Part shown: one piece after another, positions 50,768-60,083 of the stretch
How positions within the stretch are numbered: the stretch's first letter is position 1
How the letters are laid out: each line of letters opens with the position of its first letter
DNA from: Salipiger profundus
GTDB lineage: Bacteria > Pseudomonadota > Alphaproteobacteria > Rhodobacterales > Rhodobacteraceae
Direction: 5' to 3'
Assembly: GCF_001969385.1 (NCBI RefSeq)
Contig: NZ_CP014796.1
Span: 2,311,501-2,375,500, forward strand
DNA: 64,000 nucleotides
The notes under the pieces: generated by a model
The model's input: the letters and a program-made list of their open reading frames with translations, nothing else
The model's database searches: none
Told to the model about the DNA's origin: nothing
Program-made: the position numbers and the translations under genes

Positions 50768-52983
50768 AGCACCGCAAGTTCCTCTCGCTGCTGCTTCTGG
50801 TCAACGTCTCCGTGCTGCTCGCGGTGCTGGGGTACAAGATCTACCTCTATGTCAACGCGCCCACCGGGAGCGCGCTGCTGGTGTCGCAGATCGAACGGAT
50901 CGAGGAGGCGGACCGGGATCGCGAAACCCTGAGCCTTGCGGTGGTCGGGCAGGCCAACAATTCGATTGGCGTTTTCGAGAACGAGATCCTGCCTCGGATC
51001 AACGCGTCAGATGCTGATTTGATGGTTTCTGCGGGCAACATCGTCAGCGCCGGTGGCGAGGACAAGTACCGCGCCCTCCTCGGCACGCTGGGCCATCTGC
51101 GCAAGCCTTACCTGCTGACCTTTGGCCAGAACGAGGACGAAGAGTTCGGCGCAGGTCGGTTCTACCAGCGGTTCGGGCCCTATTTCTATTCCGTCAGCCT
51201 CAATGCGGCCCGATTGGTCTTTCTAGACGCCACCGGGCGCACCCCGACCGACTGGCAGGAGCGCTGGCTGCGCGACATTCTGCACGCGCGAGATGCGCGA
51301 CCGATCCTCGTCTTCCTCGGGCACCCGTTGCTGGACCCGGTGCCCGACACCCTGTTCGAGCCCGACACGGGGGCCTGGTCCGAGCCGGAGGGCCGGGCGC
51401 GGCTTCTTGACCTGCTGGAGGAGCTGGGGGTCGACGTGGTGATCTCGGCCGGGGCGTCGACCTATTCCGACCAGACCGTCGACGGCATCCGCCACATCGT
51501 TACCGGCGGGGCGGGCGGGCTGGTGCTGAACGACGACACGAGCTTCTACCACTACCTCGAACTGGAGGTCGGGCCGGGCGGCGTCGATGTCGCCATGATA
51601 CCGGTCGAGACCGCGCCGAGCCCGCTCGCCCGGCGGATCGAGGGGGTTTGGTTCTACATCTACGCGCTTTTCTACGTCGGAATCTGGAACTTCCTGCTGG
51701 GGTTCACGCTGCTCGTGCTGCTGGGGGTGTACCTCTACGACAAGCTGTTCCGCGACCGGAGCTATTATCCAAGCTACGACATGCCCGATCCGGTCGATCT
51801 CGGGCGTCCGATGCGCATCGCCATGTTCACCAACTCCTATCTGCCGTTCACGGGGGGCTTGCCGCTGTCGGTCGAGCGTCTAAAGCGCGGGCTCGAGGCA
51901 CGGGGACACGAGGTCCTGGTGGTCTGCCCGTCCTATGGCACGACCCTGACCGAGCCGAGCGTCTGGCGCGTGCCGGCGCTTGCGCGCGAGGGCTCCATGA
52001 TCCGGCTGGCGAACCCGTTCCACCTGCACACCTGGAGGCGCCTGAGGGAGTTTGCCCCGGATGTCGTTCACCTGCATCATCCGTTCTGGCTGGGAACGCT
52101 CGGGCTGCGACTGGCGCGTCGGCTCAAGGTTCCGGCAGTCTTCACCTATCACACCCGGCTGGAACATTTTGCGCATATCGTGCCGCTACCGGGCGCGCTA
52201 TTCCGCAATGTCGTGGCACACTGGATCATCAACCGGTTTGCCAATCGCTGCGACAGCGTCATCGTTCCTACCCCTGTCACCCGCGATTACATACGCCTGA
52301 TCGGCGTCGATGTGCCGGTGGACGTGCAGCCGACGGGGGTAGACACCGAGCTTTACTGCAGCCAGGTGCCCGAACGGTTGAGGGACCTGCGCCATAAGGT
52401 GAATCCCGACGGTCGCCTTCTGCTGGTGACAGCCGCGCGCCTGTCGCCGGAAAAGAACCTGTCTTTCATCCTCAGGGCGATGGCCGCCCTGCGGGATCGT
52501 GGCGCCCCCGGCTTCCGGCTCCTGGTACTCGGAGAGGGGGATGAACGGCCGAGGCTGGAGGCGATGATAGAGGATCTGGACCTGCAGGACTGCGTACGCC
52601 TTGTGGGGGCGGTGCCCTCGGACGAGGTGCCGTCCTGGCTGACGATCTCGGACATTTTCGTCTTTGCGTCGGCTGCCGAAACGCAAGGCATGGTGGTGCT
52701 CGAGGCGATGGCGGCGGGCCTGCCTGTGGTTGCCGTGAACTCCAGCGGCATTGATGCCTTCGTCGAGAACCGGGAGACCGGCTACGCGACGCCCGAGGAC
52801 CTCGAGATCTGGACCGAGACGCTGCACGGGCTGATGGTCTCGAACACGAAGCGCGAGGTCATGGGCGGCGCTGCACGGGAAGCTGCGATGAAGCACTCCG
52901 TCGAAGCCTTCTCGGCCTCGGTCCTGACGATTTACGAGGCCGCCATATCCAGAAAGACCGCCAGTCAGAAGAAGGACGTGTGA
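50764..52983 (+). CDS. Fusion: degenerate metallophosphoesterase + membrane segment + family-4 glycosyltransferase
   Basis: A 739-residue protein starting at GTG 50764. After an N-terminal anchor (LSLLLLVNVSVLLAVLGYKI) residues about 55-285 follow the calcineurin-type phosphoesterase layout, but the usual metal motifs are altered: LAVVGQANNS where D-x-H/Q is expected, VSAGNIVSAG for GD, TFGQNEDEE for GNHD/E, LGHPLLD, and ISAGASTYSD for GH-x-H. A hydrophobic segment (about 292-328) precedes a GT4 glycosyltransferase (about 345-720) with FTGGLPLSVERLKRGLEARG, TPVTRDYIRLIGVDVPVDVQ, AARLSPEKNLSFILRA and the catalytic-region EAMAAGLPVVAVNSSG. It probably glycosylates a membrane lipid, with a non-catalytic phosphoesterase-like sensor or scaffold (inferred). 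Coupled to the flippase-like gene. Confidence 0.85.
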   Translation: MKHRKFLSLLLLVNVSVLLAVLGYKIYLYVNAPTGSALLVSQIERIEEADRDRETLSLAVVGQANNSIGVFENEILPRINASDADLMVSAGNIVSAGGEDKYRALLGTLGHLRKPYLLTFGQNEDEEFGAGRFYQRFGPYFYSVSLNAARLVFLDATGRTPTDWQERWLRDILHARDARPILVFLGHPLLDPVPDTLFEPDTGAWSEPEGRARLLDLLEELGVDVVISAGASTYSDQTVDGIRHIVTGGAGGLVLNDDTSFYHYLELEVGPGGVDVAMIPVETAPSPLARRIEGVWFYIYALFYVGIWNFLLGFTLLVLLGVYLYDKLFRDRSYYPSYDMPDPVDLGRPMRIAMFTNSYLPFTGGLPLSVERLKRGLEARGHEVLVVCPSYGTTLTEPSVWRVPALAREGSMIRLANPFHLHTWRRLREFAPDVVHLHHPFWLGTLGLRLARRLKVPAVFTYHTRLEHFAHIVPLPGALFRNVVAHWIINRFANRCDSVIVPTPVTRDYIRLIGVDVPVDVQPTGVDTELYCSQVPERLRDLRHKVNPDGRLLLVTAARLSPEKNLSFILRAMAALRDRGAPGFRLLVLGEGDERPRLEAMIEDLDLQDCVRLVGAVPSDEVPSWLTISDIFVFASAAETQGMVVLEAMAAGLPVVAVNSSGIDAFVENRETGYATPEDLEIWTETLHGLMVSNTKREVMGGAAREAAMKHSVEAFSASVLTIYEAAISRKTASQKKDV

Positions 52984-52984
52984 T

Positions 52985-53218
52985 TGGGTCCTGCTTTGCG
53001 CCGATCAGGCCCGCGCCCCGGGTCATGCCGAACGGATCACCGATATCCGCGCCGGGATCGACGTGCCGATCGTCGATGCCGAGGACTGGCAGACCCGCAG
53101 CAGCGGCATTGATGCGCAGAGCGGCGTGCTCGCCGTCGATTTCGCCAGTGGCGACCGGCTGCTGTTCGAAGGGCACGAGACCGCCGACATGATCGAGGCC
53201 TTTGTCACCTTCGGCTGA
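52985..53218 (+). pseudogene. C-terminal fragment of an unrecognised protein
   Basis: An open frame without a start, from the end of the glycosyltransferase gene: VLLCADQARAPGHAERITDI, later SSGIDAQSGVLAVDFASGDR and LLFEGHETADMIEAFVTFG then stop at 53216-53218. The GVLAVDFASGDRLLFEGHE style recalls C-terminal segments of secreted Ca-binding (RTX-like) proteins, but the match is weak. Likely the tail of a gene truncated by rearrangement. Confidence 0.35.
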
Positions 53219-53229
53219 CTGGCGCTCCC

Positions 53230-54813
53230 TTACCAGAAGACGAACAGGATTGCCGCCATCGCGAAGGCCAGAACCGCGCCCCAGAGACGGACGTCCAGCA
53301 ATCCGCCATTGGCGCGCCGGTCGCTGGAGAAGGCGGCGCGGGCGTCCCAGATGACATCTTCGCCCGGTGCCTCGGTCTGCGGGAAGACGGTCCGCGACAG
53401 CACGGCATGCAGGAGGCAGGCGCCGATGGTCATGATCGACACGGTCACGGTGAAATGCAGCGGCCAGATGCCGACCTGCCCAAGCGCGAACAGCACCACG
53501 CCCAGAAGGTGCATCGAGATCATCGTGAAGAAGGCCGATTTCTCGCTGGCTTTCCGGTCGATGGCGCCAAGGAAATACACCGCGACGATGGGCGGCACGA
53601 TGATCGAGAACGCCTGCTGCAGATATTGCCAGATGCCGCCCGCGTACTGGATCAGAGGCGCGATGCCCACGGCCACCACCATGAACAGCGCTGTGCAGAG
53701 CATCCCGTACTTGCGCGAGGTTTCCGGCTCGACGGGCTCTTCGGGCTTGGTGATGAAGTCATGCACCACCAGTGTCGAAGAGCTGTTGAGCGTGGAATCC
53801 ACCGTCGACATGATCGCCGCGACGAGACCCGCAAGCACCAGGCCGGTCAGGCCGGTGGGCAGGATCTGCGTGATCATCACCGGGAAGACCATGTCCTGTT
53901 CCGGCAGGTCCGGCAGAAGCGGCACCGCCATCGCGCCCGGCAGCACCATGACGAACAGCGGGATGCACTTCAGCAGGCCGCCAAGGATCGCGCCGCGCTG
54001 CGCATCGGGCACGGAGCGCGCGCCAAGAACCCGCTGCACGACATACTGGTTCGTCACCCAGTACCAGAAGCCCAGCATCCACACCCCGAGGAACAGCCCC
54101 GGCCAGGGCAGATCGGGATCGTCCAGCGGCTTGACCATGTCGAGATGGCCTTCGGGCAGCGCCTCCTGCACCCGCGCCCATGAGAAATCCAGCGACTGGA
54201 ACATCAGATACGCGGTGATCGAACAGCCCACCAGCAGGATGATCGCCTGAAGCACGTCGGTATAGACCACGGCCTTGAGCCCCCCCGTCGCGGCATAGCC
54301 CCCGGCGAAGAGCCCGATGGCGATGCAGGCCGCCCAGAGCGGCACCTGCGGGAAGAACGTCGTGAACACCACGCCCCCGGCATAGAGTCCGCCTGCGGTG
54401 TCGACGAAGACCGTGAAGAACACCGTCAGACCCGAGAAATACAGCCGCACCCGGCGCGAGTAGCGCTTGTCGAGCCATTCCGGCGTCGTTGTGACCTTTG
54501 ATTTCAGGTAGAGCGGCGCGAAAATGAAGGCGAGAAGCAGCAGCGGGATCCCCGACATCCATTCGAAAGCCGAGGTCGCGATGCCGGTCGCATAGGCCGA
54601 CCCGGTCAGCCCGATGATCGTGGTGGTCGAGATATTCGACGCGAACAGCGACAGCCCGATCGCACCCCATGTCAGCGACCGCCCGCCAAGGAACAGATCT
54701 TCGCCGGTTTTGGTCTGTTTTGAAACCCATATGCCGATGGCAATGACAATCACGAGATAGATCGCGATGACGGTCAGATCGAGGCTCGTGATTGCGCCCT
54801 GAACGGATTGCAT
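53230..54813 (-). CDS. Sodium:solute symporter (SSS family)
   Basis: A 527-residue, about 13-helix LeuT-fold transporter. Characteristic parts: GEDLFLGGRSLTWGAIGLSL, SNISTTTIIGLTGSAYATGI, TPEWLDKRYSRRVR, the sodium-site region GLVLAGLVAAIMSTVDSTLN SSS (residues about 355-377) and QQAFSIIVPPIVAVYFLG. ATG 54813 (MQSVQGAITSLD) follows GGAG. Closest in style to sugar (SGLT-like) symporters. Divergent from the membrane PQQ dehydrogenase, so a sugar or polyol is a reasonable substrate guess. Confidence 0.9.
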   Translation of the reverse strand: MQSVQGAITSLDLTVIAIYLVIVIAIGIWVSKQTKTGEDLFLGGRSLTWGAIGLSLFASNISTTTIIGLTGSAYATGIATSAFEWMSGIPLLLLAFIFAPLYLKSKVTTTPEWLDKRYSRRVRLYFSGLTVFFTVFVDTAGGLYAGGVVFTTFFPQVPLWAACIAIGLFAGGYAATGGLKAVVYTDVLQAIILLVGCSITAYLMFQSLDFSWARVQEALPEGHLDMVKPLDDPDLPWPGLFLGVWMLGFWYWVTNQYVVQRVLGARSVPDAQRGAILGGLLKCIPLFVMVLPGAMAVPLLPDLPEQDMVFPVMITQILPTGLTGLVLAGLVAAIMSTVDSTLNSSSTLVVHDFITKPEEPVEPETSRKYGMLCTALFMVVAVGIAPLIQYAGGIWQYLQQAFSIIVPPIVAVYFLGAIDRKASEKSAFFTMISMHLLGVVLFALGQVGIWPLHFTVTVSIMTIGACLLHAVLSRTVFPQTEAPGEDVIWDARAAFSSDRRANGGLLDVRLWGAVLAFAMAAILFVFW

Positions 54814-55080
54814 TGGGTCTCCTTCGTTTTTCCACCTAGGGGAACTCTGGTCCGAACCGGGGGGTATCCGGAAATGTTCCAAGGTTTTTCAACTTTGAGG
54901 GGAAAATGGGCAAGGCGCGGATTTCTCGTGCAGGTTGAACTTTTGCGGGAATTTCCCGGAACCCTCCGGTATGCGGACCGTTGGCCTCACACGGGGTCGC
55001 AACAGCGTGACCGCATGGAACCCGATGCTTGACCAGAGCCCACAAACGCGCCCCGCAGCGCGACCAAGGGAGTTTGCCTG

Positions 55081-57561
55081 ATGAACGACACCACGATGTT
55101 TCACCGCTGGGGCGTATGGGGGATGCGCGCTCTTGCGCTTGTCCTGATGATCTGGGGCGCGGCGCTGCTCTGGGTCGGCGGGCAGGTCGCGCTTGCCGGA
55201 GGCGCATGGACCTATGCCATCACCGGGGCGCTGATGCTGCTGGGTGGCCTGGTGCAGCTTTCCGGACGGCTGCGCGCCGGGGCGGCGCTGCTGGTGCTGG
55301 CGCTGCTGGTCACGCTGGGCTGGTCGGTCTTCGAGATCGCTGCCAAGGGCTTCATGCCCGCCTGGGGCATGGACCTCGCGGGCCGTGCCGGGCTGCTGAC
55401 CCTGATCGTCGGGCTGGACGTGGTCCTGCTGCTGGTCGGCATGGCCTCGCCCTTCCGCGCCGGCTGGGCGCGCCCCCTGGGCTTCGGCGCGATGGCCGTC
55501 GGAGTTGCCGTCGTGGCAGGCATCGTTGCGCTACTCTGGGAGCGGCCTGCCTCGAGCTCCGGCACTGCCACGGCCTCCGAAGACACCGGCGGCGCAGCGC
55601 AGGCCGACTGGACCCATTACGGCGGCTCGCCGCTCGGGCAGGGCTATACCGAGGCGGGGCTGATCTCGCCCGCGAATGTGTCGGGCCTGACCGAGGTCTG
55701 GCGTTTCCGCACCAAGGATCTGCCGCCCTCGGACAAGGTGTCCTACTCGGCGCAGAATACCCCCGTCTACGCGGACGGGCGGCTGTTCGTCTGCTCTCCG
55801 TCCAACCATGTCTTCGCACTCGATCCGGCGAGCGGCGACCTGCTCTGGGGCTACGACCCCGAGGTGCCGGAAAAGGCGATGGAGCCGCTGTTCTCGGTCG
55901 CCTGCCGCACCGTGGGCTTTCATGATCCCGACACCGGGCTTGGTGCGGATGCGGCCTCGGATGAGGGCATGCCCGCCGCCGATGTCACCGCGCAAAGCTG
56001 CGGGGCCAAGGTGCTGGTCTCGACCGTCGATGGCCGCCTGACCGCGCTCTCGGCGGCGGATGGCGCAATCTGCGAGGATTTCGGAGATGGCGGCACCGTT
56101 GACCTGACCGAAGGGATGGGCATGCAGGTGTCGGGCTTTGCCTCGAACAGCTCCGGCCCGACGGTGCTGGGCGATACCATCGTGATCGGCCAGCAGGTGT
56201 CTGACAACCAGCAGCGCGATGCGCCCTCGGGCGTGGTGCGGGCCTATGACGCCAACACCGGCGATCTGCTGTGGGCCTGGGACGCGCTGCGGCAGGGCAT
56301 CGCGCAGGAGCCGCTGGAAGAGGGCGAGGTCTATCCGCGTGGCACCCCCAACATCTGGAACGTGATCTCGGGCGATCCCGAGGCGGGGCTGGTCTATGTC
56401 GGCACCGGCAATTCGGCCAACGACCACTACGGCGGCACCCGCACCCCCGAGGAAGACCGCTTTACCGCCGCCATCGTCGCCATCGACATGCAGACCGGCG
56501 AGACGGTTTGGGATTTCTCCACCATGTCCCATGACCTTTGGGATTACGATGTCGGCGCGCAGCCTGCCGTGATGGATATGGAGATCGAGGGCGAGACGCG
56601 CCGCGTCGTGGTCGCCGCCGTGAAGACCGGCAGCATCTTCATCCTGGATGCCGCCACCGGCGAGCCCCTGCGCCCGGTCGAGAACAAGCCTGCGCCGCAG
56701 GGCAACGGCCCCCTTCCCGGCGACCGGCTGTCGGAAACGCAGCCCTATTCCACCTACTATCCCAACTTCGCCGGCATGCCGACGGACGGCATGCAGGAGC
56801 GCCTGACCGCCGCCCACACCTGGGGCATCGGCATGATCGACGAGGCCATGTGCCGCCGCGATTTCCTGAAGATGGACTATGACGGCACCTACACGCCCCC
56901 CTCGGACAATCCCGGCGGCGTGCTGCTGTTCCCCGGTGCCATCGGCGGGCTGAACTGGGGCGGCATAGGCCTCGATACCGAACGGCAGATCCTCGTCACC
57001 AACAACTCGCGGCTGGCGAACCACCTGACGATGTATCCGCGCGAAGAGGTCGACGCCCTGCCCATCGGCGAAGGCGGTCTGCATTACGCGCAGGAGATCG
57101 TGCCGCACTGGAAATCGCCCTGGGGGATCACCCGCCCGACCTGGCTCTCGGCGCTGGGGATGCCCTGCATCGCTCCGCCCTGGGGTATGATCAACGCCAC
57201 CGATCTTGCCACCGGAGAGCTGCTCTGGAGCAAGCCGCTTGGCACCGGCTACGACAGCGGCCCCATGGGCATGCCGAGCCGTGTGAAGGTGCCGCTGGGC
57301 ACGGCGAACCTCGGCGGGCCACTGATGACATCGAGCGGGCTGACCTTCATTGCCGCAGCGCAGGACAATTTCCTGCGCGCCTATGGCACCGAAAGCGGTC
57401 AGCTGCTGTGGCAGGGGAGGCTGCCCGCCGGCGGCCAGTCCTCGCCGATGAGTTACGTACACGAAGGGCGGCAGTATGTCGTTCAGGGTGCTGCGGGTCA
57501 CTCGATGCTCAAGACCGAGATCGGGGATTATGTCATCGGTTATGCGCTGGAGACCAAGTAG
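55081..57561 (+). CDS. Membrane-bound PQQ-dependent dehydrogenase (glucose/quinate/shikimate family)
   Basis: An 826-residue quinoprotein of the mGDH type. Five N-terminal membrane helices (residues about 12-155) are followed by a periplasmic eight-bladed propeller: WTHYGGSPLGQGYTEAGLIS, SYSAQNTPVYADGRLFVCSP, FASNSSGPTVLGDTIVIGQQ, TPNIWNVISGDPEAGLVYVG TGNS, DYDVGAQPAVMDM, and PWGMINATDLATGELLWSKP. It oxidises a sugar or cyclic acid in the periplasm and reduces ubiquinone; glucose versus quinate/shikimate cannot be settled. ATG 55081 follows AAGGGAG. No PQQ synthesis genes lie in the window. Confidence 0.92.
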   Translation: MNDTTMFHRWGVWGMRALALVLMIWGAALLWVGGQVALAGGAWTYAITGALMLLGGLVQLSGRLRAGAALLVLALLVTLGWSVFEIAAKGFMPAWGMDLAGRAGLLTLIVGLDVVLLLVGMASPFRAGWARPLGFGAMAVGVAVVAGIVALLWERPASSSGTATASEDTGGAAQADWTHYGGSPLGQGYTEAGLISPANVSGLTEVWRFRTKDLPPSDKVSYSAQNTPVYADGRLFVCSPSNHVFALDPASGDLLWGYDPEVPEKAMEPLFSVACRTVGFHDPDTGLGADAASDEGMPAADVTAQSCGAKVLVSTVDGRLTALSAADGAICEDFGDGGTVDLTEGMGMQVSGFASNSSGPTVLGDTIVIGQQVSDNQQRDAPSGVVRAYDANTGDLLWAWDALRQGIAQEPLEEGEVYPRGTPNIWNVISGDPEAGLVYVGTGNSANDHYGGTRTPEEDRFTAAIVAIDMQTGETVWDFSTMSHDLWDYDVGAQPAVMDMEIEGETRRVVVAAVKTGSIFILDAATGEPLRPVENKPAPQGNGPLPGDRLSETQPYSTYYPNFAGMPTDGMQERLTAAHTWGIGMIDEAMCRRDFLKMDYDGTYTPPSDNPGGVLLFPGAIGGLNWGGIGLDTERQILVTNNSRLANHLTMYPREEVDALPIGEGGLHYAQEIVPHWKSPWGITRPTWLSALGMPCIAPPWGMINATDLATGELLWSKPLGTGYDSGPMGMPSRVKVPLGTANLGGPLMTSSGLTFIAAAQDNFLRAYGTESGQLLWQGRLPAGGQSSPMSYVHEGRQYVVQGAAGHSMLKTEIGDYVIGYALETK

Positions 57562-57595
57562 GCCCGTGCATGGGTATATAGATAATCGAAACCAT

Positions 57596-57626
57596 GCAGC
57601 TCGCGAGCTTTCTGTTCGCGAGCTGC
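57596..57626 (+). terminator. Hairpin downstream of the PQQ dehydrogenase
   Basis: GCAGCTCGC and GCGAGCTGC form a 9-bp perfect stem with a 13-nt loop, 35 bp after the stop. No T-run follows, so termination is only possible. Confidence 0.35.
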
Positions 57627-57773
57627 CCAGCTTGGCAGACAAATCGCTGTTGTTGCGTTCCCTCTCTGACGACACGAAGGGCGGGGGCTAAGCCGCTCCG
57701 CGCCACTGGCGCGCGTGGCTGGTGTTGCGGTCCGGGACTCTTGGCAGGCCGCTGAAAAACTCCGGCGTCGACG

Positions 57774-57926
57774 GGCGTTGTTGCACAACCTGAGCCGGTG
57801 AGGATTCACAGCCGGAATCCAGCAAGTTAGTAAGGCATCATGCCGAAGCCGACGCCAACCCGCTACCGCACCACGAACTGGTCCGCCTACAATACCGCGC
57901 TGCGCAAGCGCGGTGAGATGCTGATC
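57774..57926 (+). pseudogene. IS5-like element, left end and N-terminal transposase fragment
   Basis: GGCGTTGTTGCACAAC at about 57775 is an IS5-type end. ATG 57840 opens MPKPTPTRYRTTNWSAYNTA then LRKRGEMLI, a typical IS5 transposase N-terminus, before the sequence switches to a 41-bp-hairpin variant and the IS110 element. The rest of this transposase reappears at 63185. It is a different IS5 member from the three copies elsewhere. Confidence 0.75.
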
Positions 57927-57927
57927 C

Positions 57928-57966
57928 ACGGACCGGCAGGGCATTGCGCAGCAATGTCCCGTGTAT
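57928..57966 (-). repeat. Hairpin element P3, variant of the 41-bp family
   Basis: CCGGCAGGGCATTGC-GCA-GCAATGTCCCG followed by TGTATGG. Stem CATTGC/GCAATG replaces CATTTC/GAAATG of copy P2, with paired changes on both arms. It abuts the left inverted repeat of the IS110 element, so it may instead be part of that element's end. Confidence 0.5.
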
Positions 57967-57976
57967 GGACGCCCCC

Positions 57977-58217
57977 GGGGCTGCAAGCGATTTTTTGACT
58001 TTGGCAACAGCATTGCGGTCGAGTTCCTTCGTGTATCCGGCCTCTGGTTGCGACCTTCAATGCCGCGGGCCCTCATGGTGAGTTCGAGGAACAGGTCCAA
58101 AACGAGAGGCCGTAGTACAAGCTACTCGGGACATTACTGGTTTTCCCATTCCTGATCTCGTCGACGCTTTGCCATGACCTCCATTCAGAACCACCGCACC
58201 CCAGCCTGCCTTCGCGC
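57977..58217 (-). ncRNA. Candidate guide (bridge/seek) RNA region at the IS110/IS1111 3' end
   Basis: Roughly 240 bp between the transposase stop and the candidate end repeat with no convincing coding sequence. IS1111-group elements encode their guide RNA in this place, while IS110-group ones use the 5' side. No structure could be computed, so the RNA is a positional inference only. Confidence 0.3.
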
Positions 58218-58994
58218 TCAGGCGTTGGCAGGGGTCTCGTAGACGCCGCCATGAGCCATGATCGCCCAGGCCATCCGCGCCATCTTGTTTGCCAGCGCAA
58301 CTGCAACCAGCATTTTAGGTTTGCGAGCCAACATACGGGCCAGCCACGACCCATCTGGCGCGCCGCCGCGTTTTTGCGCGGCTTGGATCGCGGACATTGC
58401 ACCGATGATCAGCAAACGCCGCAGGTCGCGCTGACCCATTTTTGATATCTTGCCCAGCCTTGTTTTACCGCCCGTAGAATGCTGGCGTGGTGCCAGCCCG
58501 ATCCAGGCTGCGAAGTCGCGCCCCTTGCTGAACATCTCTGGCGGTGCCGCCAGCACGGCAATCGATACCGCCGTCACCGGGCCGATCCCCGGCATGGTCA
58601 TCAACCTGCGCGCCACATCGTCCTGTCGGGCAATCTGTCGAAGTTGCCGGGTCAGCGCGTCAATGCGCGCGCTTAGCCCGGCGATGAGATCGAAGAATAT
58701 TTGGCAAAGGCCGGTGACTTCGGGCGGCAATCGTTCTCCATTCTCAGCCACAGCCTTTTCCAACCGAGGCAGATGCTGAGGGCCTTTCGGCGCGACAATC
58801 CCATGTTCAGCCAGATGCCCTCGCAATGCGTTGATCGCCTGGGTACGTTGCCCTGTCAAAAGATCGCGGGTCTTGAGTACCATCGACTGACCTTGTTGCT
58901 CGGTTGTCTTGGTCGTCACAAAGCGCATGGTCGGTCGGGACGCTGCTTCAGCGATGGCTTCGGCATCATTCGCATCGTTCTTTTGCCGCTTCAC
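58218..58994 (-). pseudogene. IS110-family transposase, C-terminal part
   Basis: Begins KRQKNDANDAEAIAEAASRP, the DEDD-to-linker junction of IS110 transposases, and continues with MTMPGIGPVTAVSIAVLA, FAAWIGLAPRQHSTGGKTRL, ISKMGQRDLRRLLIIGAMSA, the Transposase_20 domain with the catalytic Ser region. Joined to the 85-codon N-terminal piece it would give about 341 residues, the normal family length, so the split is due solely to the RIT insertion. Confidence 0.9.
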
Positions 58995-59078
58995 TTATCA
59001 TCAGGTGGCCGTAATGCGGAGGAACCTGCGCAGACTTGCTGGTTGCCGGCGTTTTCGCCCACATTCCTCCGCATTATT

Positions 59079-60083
59079 TCAGAGCGTGTCGAGCCAGGCG
59101 AGCAGGCTCGCATCCCGTTTCCATGACGGCGGTTGAACTGTCGTTGCCGGCAGGCTGACTTGGTCCAGTGCCTTTCGTTTCGTTTCCAGGTTCGCCTTCG
59201 CGTAATGGTTGGTGGTGTCGAGGCTCACGTGGCCAAGCCAGCTGCGGATGACCGTGACGTCGACACCGGCCGAGACAAGATGCACGGCGGTGGCGTGGCG
59301 GAAGCTGTGCGGCGTCACATGTTTGGTGTGCAGCAATGGCTCGGTTCCGGCCGCCGCTTTCACATAGCCCGCAAGCTTGAACCGGACGCCCGAGGCACTG
59401 AGCGGCTCACCATAGCGGTTCACGAACAGCCGCTGGTCCGGTGCTCGCGGTTTTCGTTCCAATAGCGTTTTCAACAGCAGCACGGTTTCTGGCCAGAGCG
59501 GACAGATGCGTTCCTTGCGGCCCTTGCCTGTCAGCCGCACGCAACTTGGGCTCTCGAACCGGATCATATCGGGGCACAGGTCGAGCGCTTCCTGTATTCG
59601 TGCGCCGCTGTTGTAAAGGAACGAGAGCAGCGTGTGATCGCGCATGCCTTCGAGGGTCGAGCGGTCTGGCTGGGCAAGGATCGCTGCCACTTCCGCCGGT
59701 TCCAGATAACAGGGTTCCGATACCGGTGCTCGCTTGACCGGGATGTTGAGGATTTCCGCGCATTGAGCGACCGATGCTGGATCTCTGGTCGCCACGAAGT
59801 TGAAGAAGCTGCGGATCGCGGCAAGCCGGCAGTTGCGCGTGCCGATTGTGCCGCCGCGCTCCTGTTCAGTGTGCCTCAGGAACGCAGCAACGTCGCGGGC
59901 AGTCAGATCGGCCAGCGTGATCATCGCAACCGTCTTTTTGGTGCGCTGCGCAGTGAACCGCAGGAACAGCCGCCAGGTGTCGCGGTAGGATCGGACCGTA
60001 TGGACGGAGGCGTTCCGCTGCTCAACAAGCCACTCATAGAAGAACGCGCGCATCAGGTTCGGGAACGGGTTCGCCTTGTTCAT
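59079..60083 (-). CDS. ritC: Tyrosine recombinase, third RIT gene
   Basis: A 334-residue integrase-type recombinase (MNKANPFPNLMRAFFYEWLV). SAM-like N-terminal core-binding domain (about 10-95) and catalytic domain with SGARIQEALDL (Arg I), GKGRKERICPLW (Lys), HSFRHATAVHL (H-x-x-R), WLGHVSLDTTNHY (His and the Tyr nucleophile). The start overlaps the second gene's stop by 4 bp (ATGA); upstream in-frame codons overlap that gene and were rejected. Confidence 0.92.
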   Translation of the reverse strand: MNKANPFPNLMRAFFYEWLVEQRNASVHTVRSYRDTWRLFLRFTAQRTKKTVAMITLADLTARDVAAFLRHTEQERGGTIGTRNCRLAAIRSFFNFVATRDPASVAQCAEILNIPVKRAPVSEPCYLEPAEVAAILAQPDRSTLEGMRDHTLLSFLYNSGARIQEALDLCPDMIRFESPSCVRLTGKGRKERICPLWPETVLLLKTLLERKPRAPDQRLFVNRYGEPLSASGVRFKLAGYVKAAAGTEPLLHTKHVTPHSFRHATAVHLVSAGVDVTVIRSWLGHVSLDTTNHYAKANLETKRKALDQVSLPATTVQPPSWKRDASLLAWLDTL

